A stretch of DNA of 64,000 nucleotides from NCBI GenBank assembly GCA_963977005.1, contig CAXBMQ010000001.1, positions 310,001 to 374,000 of the forward strand, in the 5' to 3' direction. Below, piece by piece: positions 1 to 8,558 of this stretch. The notes under the pieces are model-generated. The model worked only from the letters and a program-made list of their open reading frames with translations. It did no database searches and was not told the origin of the DNA. Position 1 is the first letter of the stretch. Every line of letters begins with the position of its first letter. Made by a program: the position numbers and the translations under genes. The stretch comes from CAXBCP01 sp963977005 (GTDB taxonomy: Bacteria > Pseudomonadota > Alphaproteobacteria > MPNO01 > UBA830).

Positions 1-174
1 ACTCCGCCAATCGTCCTGGCAGGATCGAATACCCGCGCCACGAAATTCACCGGCACGCTTCCCGCGGATATACGCTGAAAACGCGGTCATGCGTCGCGGG
101 CCGGGGGCTGTTGCACAACCGGCCCTTAAATTCACCGATACCCTGGTTTATGGCGGCCGGACGCCTCAAACCCC
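1..174. other. Left-edge region, no assignable gene
   Basis: This stretch lies downstream of the first complete minus-strand gene. A plus-strand frame is open from the left edge to a TGA at 76-78 (25 codons) and could be the tail of a convergent gene. A minus-strand frame starting at ATG 90 is also open to the edge. Neither is long enough to judge, and codon third-position GC does not separate them. The only structured element is an inverted repeat at 98-125, listed separately. Confidence 0.3.
98..125 (-). terminator. GC-rich hairpin downstream of the last glycan gene
   Basis: On the minus strand GGGCCGG and CCGGCCC form a perfect 7-bp stem (98-104 paired with 119-125) around a 14-nt loop, about 50 nt past the stop of the glycosyltransferase gene. 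There is no run of T after the stem, so it is not a textbook intrinsic terminator. Its position at the end of a long co-directional gene run is the main support. Confidence 0.3.
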
Positions 175-882
175 TCATCGTCCCAAACCGTATCGAACGA
201 TGCAGTAGAGCGCCCGGAAGGCATCCGAGAGTCCGATTTTTTTACCCTCCGAATACGTCCTGCCCTGATAGGAAATTCCGACTTCGTAAATCCGAACGGC
301 CGGTTTTATTCGGGCAAGCTTGGCGGTTATCTCGGGTTCGATTCCAAAACGGTCCTCTTTAAGGACGATGGATTGAACTATCTCTCTCTTGAAGATCTTG
401 AAACAGCACTCCATGTCGCTGAGGCTGAGGTCGGTAAACATATTCGACAACAGGGTGAGCGCCCTGTTGGCGATGCTATGCCAAAAATACAGAACCCGGC
501 GCACTTCGCCGCCGACGAACCGTGATCCGTACACGACATCGGCCTGGTCATCGACGATCGGTGCAAGCAGCCTTGGGTATTCGCCAGGGTCATATTCAAG
601 ATCCGCATCCTGGATCAGGACGATGTCGCCGGTCGCCATCGCGATGCCTTCGCGGACGGCGGCGCCCTTCCCGCGGTTGCGGTCCTGGAAGACCGGTTTG
701 ATGTTCTCGTTCGTATTGGCAAGCTCGGTAATAATCTCGCGCGAGCGGTCCCCGGAGCCATCATCGACAATAATAAGTTCGATGTCCAAACCCAGTCTGG
801 GAGCGGACAGAACACTGTCGACGATGTCCCGGATCGTAGCCTGTTCGTTGTAACACGGCATTACGACCGTAAGCGATTTCAT
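175..882 (-). CDS. Family 2 glycosyltransferase, polyprenyl-phosphate sugar synthase-like
   Basis: Cytosolic GT-A glycosyltransferase of about 235 residues. The N-terminus has VVMPCYNEQ, followed by IIVDDGSGDRS and the metal-binding DXD region IQDADLEYDPGEYP. This is the pattern of dolichol/undecaprenyl-phosphate mannosyl- or glucosyltransferases. No C-terminal membrane helices are visible, unlike DPM-GtrA fusions, but a separate GtrA protein is encoded at 3318-3740. The ATG at 882 is preferred to a TTG two codons upstream. It is the last gene of the minus-strand run. It is a close paralogue of the gene at 10724-11431; long segments such as GISYQGRTY and DMECCFK are shared. The sugar donor cannot be told from sequence. 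Family call sure, specificity unknown. Confidence 0.85.
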   Translation of the reverse strand: MKSLTVVMPCYNEQATIRDIVDSVLSAPRLGLDIELIIVDDGSGDRSREIITELANTNENIKPVFQDRNRGKGAAVREGIAMATGDIVLIQDADLEYDPGEYPRLLAPIVDDQADVVYGSRFVGGEVRRVLYFWHSIANRALTLLSNMFTDLSLSDMECCFKIFKREIVQSIVLKEDRFGIEPEITAKLARIKPAVRIYEVGISYQGRTYSEGKKIGLSDAFRALYCIVRYGLGR

Positions 883-925
883 TGCCAACCCGAAACTGTT
901 TTACAGATACCCCGGCCCGACCGGT

Positions 926-2251
926 TCACGCGAACCGCATGGTCAGATATTTCCATATCCAGCGGGGCCGCGTGTAATACATCCTGTAAGCCAAGCCGAG
1001 CAGTTTGCGAATCTGGACAGGGGTAAACGACGCGTGCTCGAAAACAAGATCGTATTGCGTGTATTCCTCGAAACGATCAGCGGTAACCGATTCCTCAAAA
1101 TCTTTAAAAGCAGGCGTTCCCGGATAGGGCGTAAAAACGCTGATTTGCGCAAAGAGCGTATTCAGGCGTTTTGCGTATTCAAGCGTATTGAAAAATGCCT
1201 CCCTGGTGTCGCCCGGCAATCCCAGAATATAAAAACAGGTCACACTGATACCGAGGTTCTCAAGCGTTCTTATACGACTTGCCTGTTCGTCGGCTTCGAT
1301 CGAAAACCTGCTCGATTCCTTTATCGCCTCGGGGTTCACCGATTCGATGCCGACTTTTATCATTGTCAAACCGACGTCGCGTAACCTGACCGCGAGTTCG
1401 TCGTCGATATTGTTCAGATGGGTTTCAGCCACAAACTGAAAATGCCGGCCGCTTGCCTCGATCGCATCGGCAAGCGCCATCGTATGTTTGCGGTTGATGG
1501 AAAAAACCGGGTCCCGGAAAATAAACAGCGTAATCCCGAGCGTGTCCTGCCAATGACACATTTCCTCGACTATTTTTTCCGGATCCCGTGTCCGGACCTT
1601 GCGCCCCTGTTGAAGCGGATAAACGCAATATTCAAAGCAGGAATAGGGACAGCCACGCGTCGCCTGAATGGGAAGCATAATCTGCTTGCGGCCGAGCAGA
1701 CCGAAGCGCGGCTTGGACACCGAAAACACGATATCCCACGCCGGCCACGGTAGCTCGTCAAGATCGACCATCGGTCCCGATGCGACCACGCCTGTCAGCG
1801 TATCGAGCATCTCCTCGGTGATCTCGGTATTGACGGCAAACATTTCCGGTTCACCGCCGACGACGAAGGCGCCCGCATCCAGATATGGCGCCGGCACGGA
1901 TGTCGCGAACGGTCCGATTGCGCCTACTTTAACGCCGAGTCCATCGACGTTGCGTACGGCCTCAATCTCGGTTTCATGTGCCACGATTGAAGAAGTAACA
2001 AAGCAGAGATCTTTGCCCGCGGCATCCCGCCAGTCTTTCGAATAGGAAACATCGTGCCCCCGCTCACGAAGAACACCGAGCAGATACACGCTGTTCAGCG
2101 GCGGCCAATCCACGCTTTTCGACATCAGGCGCGTCAGCAGCCCGGCAACAAGGCCAGCCCCGAAACGGTTGGCTGTACCGTAGCCGCCGCTGGTGTCCTT
2201 CGATATCCGCCATGGCTGGTTGGGATAGGGATCGAGCACTAGTATTTTCAT
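926..2251 (-). CDS. B12-binding-domain radical SAM protein with atypical CX3CX3C motif
   Basis: 441 residues. The N-terminal part (about 1-140) resembles a cobalamin-binding Rossmann domain, as in family members that start KILVLDPYP and contain a LRERGHDV helix. The radical SAM core follows. The cluster-binding motif after TRG is C201-PYS-C205-FEY-C209, that is CX3CX3C, one residue longer than the usual CX3CX2C. The codons were checked directly in the DNA (TGT..TGC..TGC). The rest of the core looks intact, with GIESVNPE and YILGLPGDT. Such enzymes often methylate unactivated carbons or rearrange carbon skeletons. The glycan context suggests sugar or lipid modification, but the substrate is unknown. 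It sits between a methyltransferase and a glycosyltransferase on the same strand. Confidence 0.8.
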   Translation of the reverse strand: MKILVLDPYPNQPWRISKDTSGGYGTANRFGAGLVAGLLTRLMSKSVDWPPLNSVYLLGVLRERGHDVSYSKDWRDAAGKDLCFVTSSIVAHETEIEAVRNVDGLGVKVGAIGPFATSVPAPYLDAGAFVVGGEPEMFAVNTEITEEMLDTLTGVVASGPMVDLDELPWPAWDIVFSVSKPRFGLLGRKQIMLPIQATRGCPYSCFEYCVYPLQQGRKVRTRDPEKIVEEMCHWQDTLGITLFIFRDPVFSINRKHTMALADAIEASGRHFQFVAETHLNNIDDELAVRLRDVGLTMIKVGIESVNPEAIKESSRFSIEADEQASRIRTLENLGISVTCFYILGLPGDTREAFFNTLEYAKRLNTLFAQISVFTPYPGTPAFKDFEESVTADRFEEYTQYDLVFEHASFTPVQIRKLLGLAYRMYYTRPRWIWKYLTMRFA

Positions 2252-2504
2252 TTAGTCAATTTCTCCGCGCCTGCCGCCGTTCGACGACAATTTATGCAGG
2301 ACTGTTCTGACGCCGACACTACAGCCGGCTCATAATAAAGACCCAGATCCGCTCATAAAGTTGCAGGCATTCACTATCAGTTTTCTACTCGAAAGACGGT
2401 GTAAAACCAAACCTGTGTCCTTTTAGCGTAAGTTCATTGGCCCGGGTCGCTGCTACGGCTTCATAATCTGGTGAGGCGAAAGACACGCTTTCAACTGAAG
2501 CGGA
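2252..2504. other. Intergenic gap in the glycan cluster
   Basis: This 253-bp gap separates the radical SAM gene from the upstream methyltransferase gene on the same strand. It is slightly more AT-rich than its surroundings. I found no reading frame, repeat or clear terminator. Its size allows an internal promoter for the last two genes, but I cannot point to convincing -35 and -10 elements. Confidence 0.3.
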
Positions 2505-3242
2505 CTATTTTTTGACTGCGATAAGAACGAGATTTTTGCCCAACGGCGGCGCCACAATCGATTCCGCAAGCTTGGTGGGGGGGACCACAACCCGATCGTA
2601 GACCGTAAGCATCGGCTGACTGAATGAAGTTTTGCGAAGGACCTTGTTCAACAGCCACCACGGCAGGACACCGACAATGTCGAAGTACCGCAATTTCTCG
2701 ATCTTAAAGCCCGCCTCACCGACACAGGTCCCGAGGCTTTTCCGCGTATACCGCCTGAAATGCCCGAAAACCCTGTCGATTTTACTGTAGAGGAACGGCA
2801 GCGCCGGCACGAATATCAGAAGACGGCCGCCCGGCTTCAAAGCATCGTAGAGACCCTTGACCGCTGCCTGATCGTCCTCGATGTGCTCGAGGACATTGAC
2901 CATAACAATGCAATCCAACGCACCGGGATCCGCAGTCTTGAGCCAGGCTTCGATCGACTTCTCTATTACTGCACAATCTGCATCCCCGTCGAACTTCTGC
3001 CTCAGTCGACCGGCAAGACCGGACGACGGTTCAATCAGATCCAGTCTGTCGACGCACGGACGGAGGCGTTCGGCGATCGTACCAAGACCGGCACCGATTT
3101 CGGCGACCCGCCCATGCAGCATGGGTGCGAACTGTTCAAAGATCCAGTCATGGTAGTTCGGAACATGACCCAAATCCTCCAGCATCTCGCCTGGAAAAAA
3201 ATCCAACGGTGTTATGTTCTTCGATGCCTCAGAAGATTTCAT
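2505..3242 (-). CDS. Class I SAM-dependent methyltransferase
   Basis: 245 residues. The SAM-binding motif I is VAEIGAGLGT (around residue 46), followed by an acidic motif II at DLIEPS and motif IV/post-motif at MVNVLEHIEDD. These place it in the Methyltransf_11/12 type. The segment GRLLIFVPALPFLYSKID is typical of bacterial methyltransferases found beside polyprenyl-sugar transferases and GtrA proteins. No membrane helix or signal peptide is evident, so it should act in the cytoplasm. It has its own ATG at 3242, 75 nt after the GtrA gene. The substrate is probably a sugar or lipid-linked intermediate; that is inference from neighbours only. Confidence 0.82.
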   Translation of the reverse strand: MKSSEASKNITPLDFFPGEMLEDLGHVPNYHDWIFEQFAPMLHGRVAEIGAGLGTIAERLRPCVDRLDLIEPSSGLAGRLRQKFDGDADCAVIEKSIEAWLKTADPGALDCIVMVNVLEHIEDDQAAVKGLYDALKPGGRLLIFVPALPFLYSKIDRVFGHFRRYTRKSLGTCVGEAGFKIEKLRYFDIVGVLPWWLLNKVLRKTSFSQPMLTVYDRVVVPPTKLAESIVAPPLGKNLVLIAVKK

Positions 3243-3317
3243 GAGATTCCATTATCGCCAGATCGGTTTTGTATCGTGCGCACCCGGTCACCACAAGAAC
3301 CGGGCACCGACGGCCCC

Positions 3318-3740
3318 CTAGCGTTTAAAGACGAAATAATATCGTGCAAGAAAGTTCCAGCCGAACGCCATGCCGGTTGCCAGGATTTTGGAAACCATCT
3401 CATGGGTATGAAGAATATCGATACCGATCGTCAACATACCGAGGTTGAAAGCGATACCGCCGAGGCTGACAATATAGACCAGAGCGATCCTCTCCGCCCG
3501 TTTTCGCTGCCCCGCCCCGAAGACGAACCGGACCGACAGAACATAGTTCGCCCCCGTCGCCAGAATAAACGAGATCACGCCGGCCAACAGATAGTGCAGT
3601 CCGAACACATAGAGAAACAGGGCAAAAAAACCCCAGTCGATCAGCGCACAGAAGCCTCCTACGACGAAATATTTCTGAGCCGCCCGACCCACATCGGATT
3701 GCAGGAGCTTGCGGAGCCATAAAAAATTCGTACTACTCAA
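3318..3740 (-). CDS. GtrA family membrane protein (putative lipid-linked sugar flippase)
   Basis: 140 residues with four predicted membrane helices: residues about 22-45, 50-70, 85-105 and 112-135. The start of the first, KYFVVGGFCALIDWGFFA, is a characteristic GtrA/DPMS-like signature. GtrA proteins are thought to flip polyprenyl-phosphate-linked sugars across the inner membrane. The start appears to be TTG at 3740, overlapping the stop of the upstream heparinase-fold gene; a GAAGGA Shine-Dalgarno lies about 10 nt before it and there is no in-frame ATG nearby. It pairs naturally with the soluble glycosyltransferases at 175-882 and 10724-11431, which lack their own membrane part. Confidence 0.82.
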   Translation of the reverse strand: MSSTNFLWLRKLLQSDVGRAAQKYFVVGGFCALIDWGFFALFLYVFGLHYLLAGVISFILATGANYVLSVRFVFGAGQRKRAERIALVYIVSLGGIAFNLGMLTIGIDILHTHEMVSKILATGMAFGWNFLARYYFVFKR

Positions 3741-5448
3741 TTTTGATTGTTCCTTCGAAGGGCAGCGTTACCGTCTGGTCGAATGTGACTTTTGTGGCAC
3801 TCTCCCCGGAGGCATAAGCGCGCCAACGCGTACATCCGGAAATTGCAGGCGGGGCCGAACCCGTTATTTTATACGACCTTTCGCCGATCGAGACCTGAAC
3901 AGCGTTTTCAGCAATCCCGACCGAACCGGCAATAATGAACTGCTGGCGAATGCGGTGCCGGCCACGCCCTTCTATCCGGTCGCAGATTTCCACCGCCCCC
4001 TCTGTGAAATGCCAGGCGCGCTCGATACTGCCGATCTGCGCGCCGTGAACGGATCCGTCATATTTTAGGACCTGGCCGTCGCGCGTTCTTATTACCCGGG
4101 GGCGGGACGGGACGGCCAGGTCGCGAAAGGCCGGGGAATAATATGCCCGGTTGACCGGCATGGAACCCGCACCGTCGATCAGGATCACGTTGTGGACAGA
4201 GGCATTCTCATAATCGGTATTCGCATAGCTACCGCGCCCCGGATCGACAATCACCGGTGTTGTGCCATGGTGCAGTTCGAAACTGCCGAGGTCCTGATGG
4301 CCGTGTCCGGGCATCGGCGGCCAGCCATCGGGGGAAACGAAAGCAAGCGCCTGCCACCCATGGCCGCCGCAACGATGCCAGCCATCCTCGGCCAGCTTGT
4401 CCGGGGAAACCGCACCCCGTCCCGCGAGAATAGACAGCGCTTCCCCGCGGCGGTCTTCAGGCAGGTTTGACGGCCAGCGGGACTGGTCGGCATATCCGTT
4501 TCCCGGCGTGCTTTCGGCAAGTCGCGACAGGTAAGCAGGCGGGACATCGGGCGAAATATCACCGACAAGCGGCAGACCACCCGGCAGACAAAGCCCGGGA
4601 ATAGCTGCCAACGCCCGTTCGGCAATATCGCGGAGCATGGCCGCCTGCTCCAGTCCTGCCGCCTGCGCATCGAGCCACGCGTCGATGTAATTGCGTGTCA
4701 CCAACAGGTGGTAATGGGTGGATCCTTCGCGCAGTACGCCCGAACGCCCGAATATACGGCCGGCCTCCGCCACCATGATCTTCGCGCCGGTCTCGGCATG
4801 ATCGGCCCGGCCGAGCGCGGTGCCGATACGCAGCAGTCCGCGACCGTTATTCGACAGATGATTCGACGTATAGTGCTCTCCGAAATATTCAAGATTGCGG
4901 CGAATGACTTCCGCATGGCGCAGAAGCAATGCGCCGGTATCCTGCCGATCGCCCGGCAGCCCGAATTTCCGGGAAAAATCGATCAGGTTGATCGCCCGCT
5001 CGGCCGCCGTATAGGCATGCCAGGGCCAGCCCGAGGTTTGAGCGCCGAAACCGGTTGCCCAGACCTGCCACAGAGCAGCGACCCAGTCGCGGTCGACGGT
5101 ATCGCCGGCGATCGGCACCCAGGCGAAGCGATGTGCCGCCAGCAAGGTTTCCAGATCGTCATATGACCGTTCAAAGAGGTCCGGCGCGCTGTCCGGGGAC
5201 AGCTCGACGGTTCGACCGGGAAGCTCAATCGTCGTCGATGAATGGGGCGGGTCGAAATTACCGGCCGGAAATTTCTCGGTTGTGAATTCCGACCGGGCGA
5301 TATCGGTTCCAACGGGATTTAGATAGGGTGGCTGTCCCGGAACGAACGCGGGCGGCGATTTTTCGATGCCGGCGATTCTTCGCAGCAACCATCGCCGGAG
5401 TACCGGGTCGCCCAGGACGTGACGGGCCTTTCTTATGAGCGCCTGCAT
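3733..5448 (-). CDS. Heparinase II/III-fold protein (polysaccharide lyase-like)
   Basis: About 571 residues with the two-part architecture of the Hepar_II_III family. The N-terminal alpha/alpha toroid spans roughly 90-330 and includes WHAYTAAERAINL and HYTSNHLSNNGRGL. The C-terminal beta-sandwich domain contains the signature MPGHGHQDLGSFELHHG and DPGRGSYAN. There is no signal peptide, so it is unlikely to be a secreted lyase. Family members encoded in O-antigen and capsule loci often lack one, and a cytosolic or periplasmic role in uronic-acid polymer turnover is possible. ATG 5448 is chosen over two preceding GTG codons. Its stop overlaps the start of gtrA. A second family member occurs at 53470-55236. 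Confidence 0.8.
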   Translation of the reverse strand: MQALIRKARHVLGDPVLRRWLLRRIAGIEKSPPAFVPGQPPYLNPVGTDIARSEFTTEKFPAGNFDPPHSSTTIELPGRTVELSPDSAPDLFERSYDDLETLLAAHRFAWVPIAGDTVDRDWVAALWQVWATGFGAQTSGWPWHAYTAAERAINLIDFSRKFGLPGDRQDTGALLLRHAEVIRRNLEYFGEHYTSNHLSNNGRGLLRIGTALGRADHAETGAKIMVAEAGRIFGRSGVLREGSTHYHLLVTRNYIDAWLDAQAAGLEQAAMLRDIAERALAAIPGLCLPGGLPLVGDISPDVPPAYLSRLAESTPGNGYADQSRWPSNLPEDRRGEALSILAGRGAVSPDKLAEDGWHRCGGHGWQALAFVSPDGWPPMPGHGHQDLGSFELHHGTTPVIVDPGRGSYANTDYENASVHNVILIDGAGSMPVNRAYYSPAFRDLAVPSRPRVIRTRDGQVLKYDGSVHGAQIGSIERAWHFTEGAVEICDRIEGRGRHRIRQQFIIAGSVGIAENAVQVSIGERSYKITGSAPPAISGCTRWRAYASGESATKVTFDQTVTLPFEGTIKIE

Positions 5449-5475
5449 CACCACAGCACCGTCACGCTATGCGGT

Positions 5476-6426
5476 TCAGACGAATGGGAACACGCCGGGT
5501 TCGGGGATGAAATTATCCTCTATCGCCTCAATTGCGGCGCGGCCCATGGCAAGGCGGGCCTCAGCTGCGCTGCCGCCGATATGCGGCGTACAAAGGAAGT
5601 TCGGGGCATTGAGCAGTTCGTCGTCGGCCGGTGGTTCGACCGCGAAAGCATCGATACAGGCGGCGGCCAAGCGGCCGTCGAGCAGGCGTTCTTTCAACGC
5701 AGCCTCGTCAATGATTCCGCCGCGGCAGGTATTTATGAGCACGGCATCGTCGCGCATCCGGTCCATCACGGCGCCGGTGTAAAGACCGCGCGTACTGTCA
5801 TTCAGGGGAATATGCAGCGACAGGACTTCGGAACGTTCGACGAGTTCGTCCATCGAGACGGCCTCGACCCCGTATTCGCGGTAAAATTCCGGGAAGTCCT
5901 GCAGGTCGCAGGCGAGGATCGTGCAGTTCCACGGTTGCAGAAGGCGGACCACTTCCTTGCCGACGAATCCGCAGCCATGCAGGCCGACCACCCGCCCGCC
6001 GAGATGCCGCCCCATCTGGTGACGCGGGCGCTTGCCGTCGCGCATCTCGGCGAAAAGAGGACCAACATGGCGCAAGGCGCAGACCGAGAATGCGATCATC
6101 AGTTCGGCCACCGACTGCCGGTTCGTGCCGCCCTTCCAGCCGATACGGATACCGCGATCGCGCAGCAGCGCAGGATCGACGTTGTCGAGCCCGACACCCA
6201 TGCGCGCGATAATTTTGAGATCGGGCAACCGGTCGAGCATATCCGCCGTCAGGTTTTCAAGACCCATGATCGCGGCATCGCGGCCGGACAGAAAGCCGAC
6301 GAGTTCATCGTCCGTCATCCGGCGCTGTTCTTCGTTGAAGCGCGTGTCCGGGTATTTTGCCAGAACCTCCCGGCGCAGGATTTCGGTCTGACAGAACGAG
6401 ATCGACGGTATTGCAACCCGGGTCAT
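5476..6426 (-). CDS. D-isomer-specific 2-hydroxyacid dehydrogenase (phosphoglycerate dehydrogenase-like)
   Basis: 316 residues with an N-terminal substrate domain and an NAD-binding Rossmann domain. The nucleotide loop is GLHGCGFVGKEV, with the acidic ribose-binding residue in ACDLQD. The catalytic Arg lies in INTCRGGIIDE, and the Glu and His are in FAVEPP and TPHIGGS. It lacks the C-terminal ACT/regulatory domains of SerA, so serine synthesis is a weak assignment. The start ATG overlaps the stop of the HAD gene (ATGA). It belongs to a tightly coupled module with HAD, SIS and KdsB-like genes, so it probably oxidises or reduces a 2-hydroxyacid in making an unusual activated acid or sugar. That role is inference. 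Confidence 0.82.
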   Translation of the reverse strand: MTRVAIPSISFCQTEILRREVLAKYPDTRFNEEQRRMTDDELVGFLSGRDAAIMGLENLTADMLDRLPDLKIIARMGVGLDNVDPALLRDRGIRIGWKGGTNRQSVAELMIAFSVCALRHVGPLFAEMRDGKRPRHQMGRHLGGRVVGLHGCGFVGKEVVRLLQPWNCTILACDLQDFPEFYREYGVEAVSMDELVERSEVLSLHIPLNDSTRGLYTGAVMDRMRDDAVLINTCRGGIIDEAALKERLLDGRLAAACIDAFAVEPPADDELLNAPNFLCTPHIGGSAAEARLAMGRAAIEAIEDNFIPEPGVFPFV

Positions 6427-7106
6427 GATTGAACTCCGCACATCGGCAAAAGCTCCTCAACGACCGCCGCCAATTCAGAAAAATGTCCGATCAGGCGATC
6501 GCCGCCCAGTTCCGCCGCGGGTTTTCGGCTATAGCCAAAGGGCACGAGGACGATCGGGACACCTGCATTCCGGGCGGTTTCGACATCCGTCTCGCTGTCG
6601 CCGATGTAGAGACTGCGACGCGGCGAGACGCCCAGCTCCTCGGCAACGGCGTCGTAATGCCTGCGGTCGGGCTTGTTAAAAGGCCGGGCAGCCTTGCCGA
6701 TACAGGAAGCGAAGTGGCGGTCCAGGCCAAGCGCCCCCAGAACGTTGAGCGCAGAGTGATGCGGTTTGTTGGTGCAGATTCCGAGCCGATAGCCACGGGT
6801 CGCCAGGTCTTCAAGTGCCGGCACAACGCCCTCGAAGACGGTCGTATAACGTGCCGGCACGGCCTGATAGTTATCCCCGAAGGCATCGACATAATACGGC
6901 ACATCGCCTGAAGCGACGGGATCACCCGTCAGGGCAAACGCTTTCTCTATCAGAGGCTCGGCGCCACCGCCGACCATAAGCCTGCCTTCGTCCAGTGTGA
7001 TCGCGCGGCGACCGGCCTTTTCCAGAACGGGATTCAACGCGCCCAGAACGTCCGGCAGACTGTCGATGAGTGTCCCGTCAAGATCGAAGATGACCGCGTG
7101 TGTCAT
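6423..7106 (-). CDS. HAD-superfamily phosphatase (Gph/phosphoglycolate phosphatase-like)
   Basis: 227 residues. HAD motif I is FDLDGTLIDS at residues 6-15, motif II is CTNKP, and motifs III/IV include KPDRRHYD and YIGDSETDVETARNAG. A cap domain lies between motifs I and II, as in Gph and phosphomutase-like subfamily I enzymes. A long in-frame upstream extension is rejected because the ATG at 7106 overlaps the stop of the SIS gene as ATGA. In the module it is the natural candidate to remove a phosphate after isomerisation. The substrate could be a sugar phosphate or phosphorylated acid; sequence alone does not say. Confidence 0.85.
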   Translation of the reverse strand: MTHAVIFDLDGTLIDSLPDVLGALNPVLEKAGRRAITLDEGRLMVGGGAEPLIEKAFALTGDPVASGDVPYYVDAFGDNYQAVPARYTTVFEGVVPALEDLATRGYRLGICTNKPHHSALNVLGALGLDRHFASCIGKAARPFNKPDRRHYDAVAEELGVSPRRSLYIGDSETDVETARNAGVPIVLVPFGYSRKPAAELGGDRLIGHFSELAAVVEELLPMCGVQS

Positions 7107-7732
7107 TCCCCGGCCGCAAGCTGGCGTTTCACTTCGGCAATCAGGTAGCTGCCGATCAGGTGGTCGAAAATCATATGCACATCCTCGACCGGGCCGTATT
7201 CGCCCTTTGCCGTCGGCACATGCAGCGAAATATCCGATTTCCCGCGCAGCTTTCCGCCGTCGAAACCGGTGAGACCGACGACCGTTGCCCCGCATGATCG
7301 GGCATAGTCGACCGCGACGATAAGGTTGGGCGAATTCCCGGACGCCGAAATTGCAACCAGGGAGTCACCGGCCCGCAGGTGTACCTTGAGCTGATCGACG
7401 AACATCCGCTCATAGCCCTCGTCATTGGCGAGCGCCGTCATGACGGCGACATTGTCGGTCAGGCTTACGGCGCGGAACGGTTTGTTGTCCCCGGTGCGCG
7501 TGCCGATCGATATATCGTTGGCGAAATGGGAAGCCGTCGCCGCAGAACCGCCATTACCGATAAAGAAAACCGTGTTGCCGGCTGCGCGCGCATCCAGCAA
7601 AAGGCGGATGAAAGCCGCAACCTCGTCGCTGTCAATTGATTCAAAGCAGGACGCGAGGTAGTCGAGATAGGCACGTGCATATCCCGCAGGGTCTCCGGCG
7701 TGCAATTCTGTGAGTTCGTCTATTTTGTTCAT
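7103..7732 (-). CDS. SIS-domain phosphosugar isomerase (GmhA-like)
   Basis: 209 residues, a single SIS domain. The phosphate-binding loop is FIGNGGSAATASHFANDI (about residues 57-74). A second SIS signature is ISASGNSPN and the C-terminal helix carries HMIFDHLIG. These match sedoheptulose-7-phosphate isomerase GmhA and related phosphoheptose isomerases. ATG 7732 opens the gene, and the stop overlaps the HAD gene by four bases. No HldE/GmhB/GmhD neighbours are present here, so a complete heptose pathway cannot be claimed. It may act on a related keto-sugar phosphate feeding the KdsB-like cytidylyltransferase next door. Confidence 0.83.
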   Translation of the reverse strand: MNKIDELTELHAGDPAGYARAYLDYLASCFESIDSDEVAAFIRLLLDARAAGNTVFFIGNGGSAATASHFANDISIGTRTGDNKPFRAVSLTDNVAVMTALANDEGYERMFVDQLKVHLRAGDSLVAISASGNSPNLIVAVDYARSCGATVVGLTGFDGGKLRGKSDISLHVPTAKGEYGPVEDVHMIFDHLIGSYLIAEVKRQLAAGE

Positions 7733-7771
7733 CGAAGCGTTTAACCGTTTAAATTTCGAATTGCGCCGTTT

Positions 7772-8536
7772 TCAGTACTTTCCCCAGAGCGGGTCTTCCA
7801 CGATCGCGGCTTCTACCAGGGCGACGTCCTCCGGACTGTCGACAGAGAAATAGGCGCGCGCGGCGATAGGTGCAATACGCTGGAAACGGCCATTGTCGCA
7901 TATCCGGTTGCTGTCGCACGATTCGACACGCTCCAGCGGCGATTCGGGCAGACGCGTAAACCATTTCAGGAAATGCCACCGGAAGCCGAAAATCCCGCCG
8001 ACGCGCAGCGCGCCGAGGTCAGGGGAAAATGTTTCGCAATGGGGAATGGGCTGGCGGCTTGTATACAGAACGTTGCCACGCAGATCGTGTACGATCTTCA
8101 CGATGTCCGGGTTTCGATAGAGCGCCTCGTCCGTTATCGGCACCGCCAGCATCGTGCCTTCGATTGTCTCGTCGTCACCGAACGGATCGATAACCGCGGT
8201 AATCGTGTCGACTGCCAGCAGAGGCTCGTCCCCCTGTACGCATACGACGATGTCGTTATCGTACTCATTTCCGGCGACAATCCCGTAAGCTTCGGCGACA
8301 CGGTCCAGCGCGCGGGTATGAGACTCCGATGTCATGACAACGGGAAAGCCCCGCTCTTCGGCGAATACGCGAATTTCCTCATCGCAGGTCGCAATGCAGA
8401 GCACGTCCCAATCATAGGAAAGTTTCGCCCGCGCGTAGACATGTTCGACCATCGCCTTGCCGGCGATCGGGTGAAGCGGCTTGCCCGGAAACCGGCTGGA
8501 GCCCATCCGGGCAGGAACGATTCCGATAGTTTTCAT
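7772..8536 (-). CDS. KdsB-like CMP-sugar cytidylyltransferase
   Basis: 254 residues of the 3-deoxy-manno-octulosonate cytidylyltransferase family. The nucleotide-binding motif is IVPARMGSSRFPGKPL at residues 6-21, followed by VCVQGDEPLL, which carries the metal-binding Asp. KdsB transfers CMP from CTP to the anomeric hydroxyl of a 2-keto acid sugar. The downstream third diverges from canonical KdsB (EGTMLAVPITDEALYRN in place of the usual region), so a different acid sugar is plausible. Tight linkage with SIS, HAD and hydroxyacid dehydrogenase genes supports a dedicated precursor pathway. A housekeeping kdsB would not be expected in this context. Confidence 0.82.
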   Translation of the reverse strand: MKTIGIVPARMGSSRFPGKPLHPIAGKAMVEHVYARAKLSYDWDVLCIATCDEEIRVFAEERGFPVVMTSESHTRALDRVAEAYGIVAGNEYDNDIVVCVQGDEPLLAVDTITAVIDPFGDDETIEGTMLAVPITDEALYRNPDIVKIVHDLRGNVLYTSRQPIPHCETFSPDLGALRVGGIFGFRWHFLKWFTRLPESPLERVESCDSNRICDNGRFQRIAPIAARAYFSVDSPEDVALVEAAIVEDPLWGKY

Positions 8537-8558
8537 GTACTTGGATTCTTTCTCGAAT

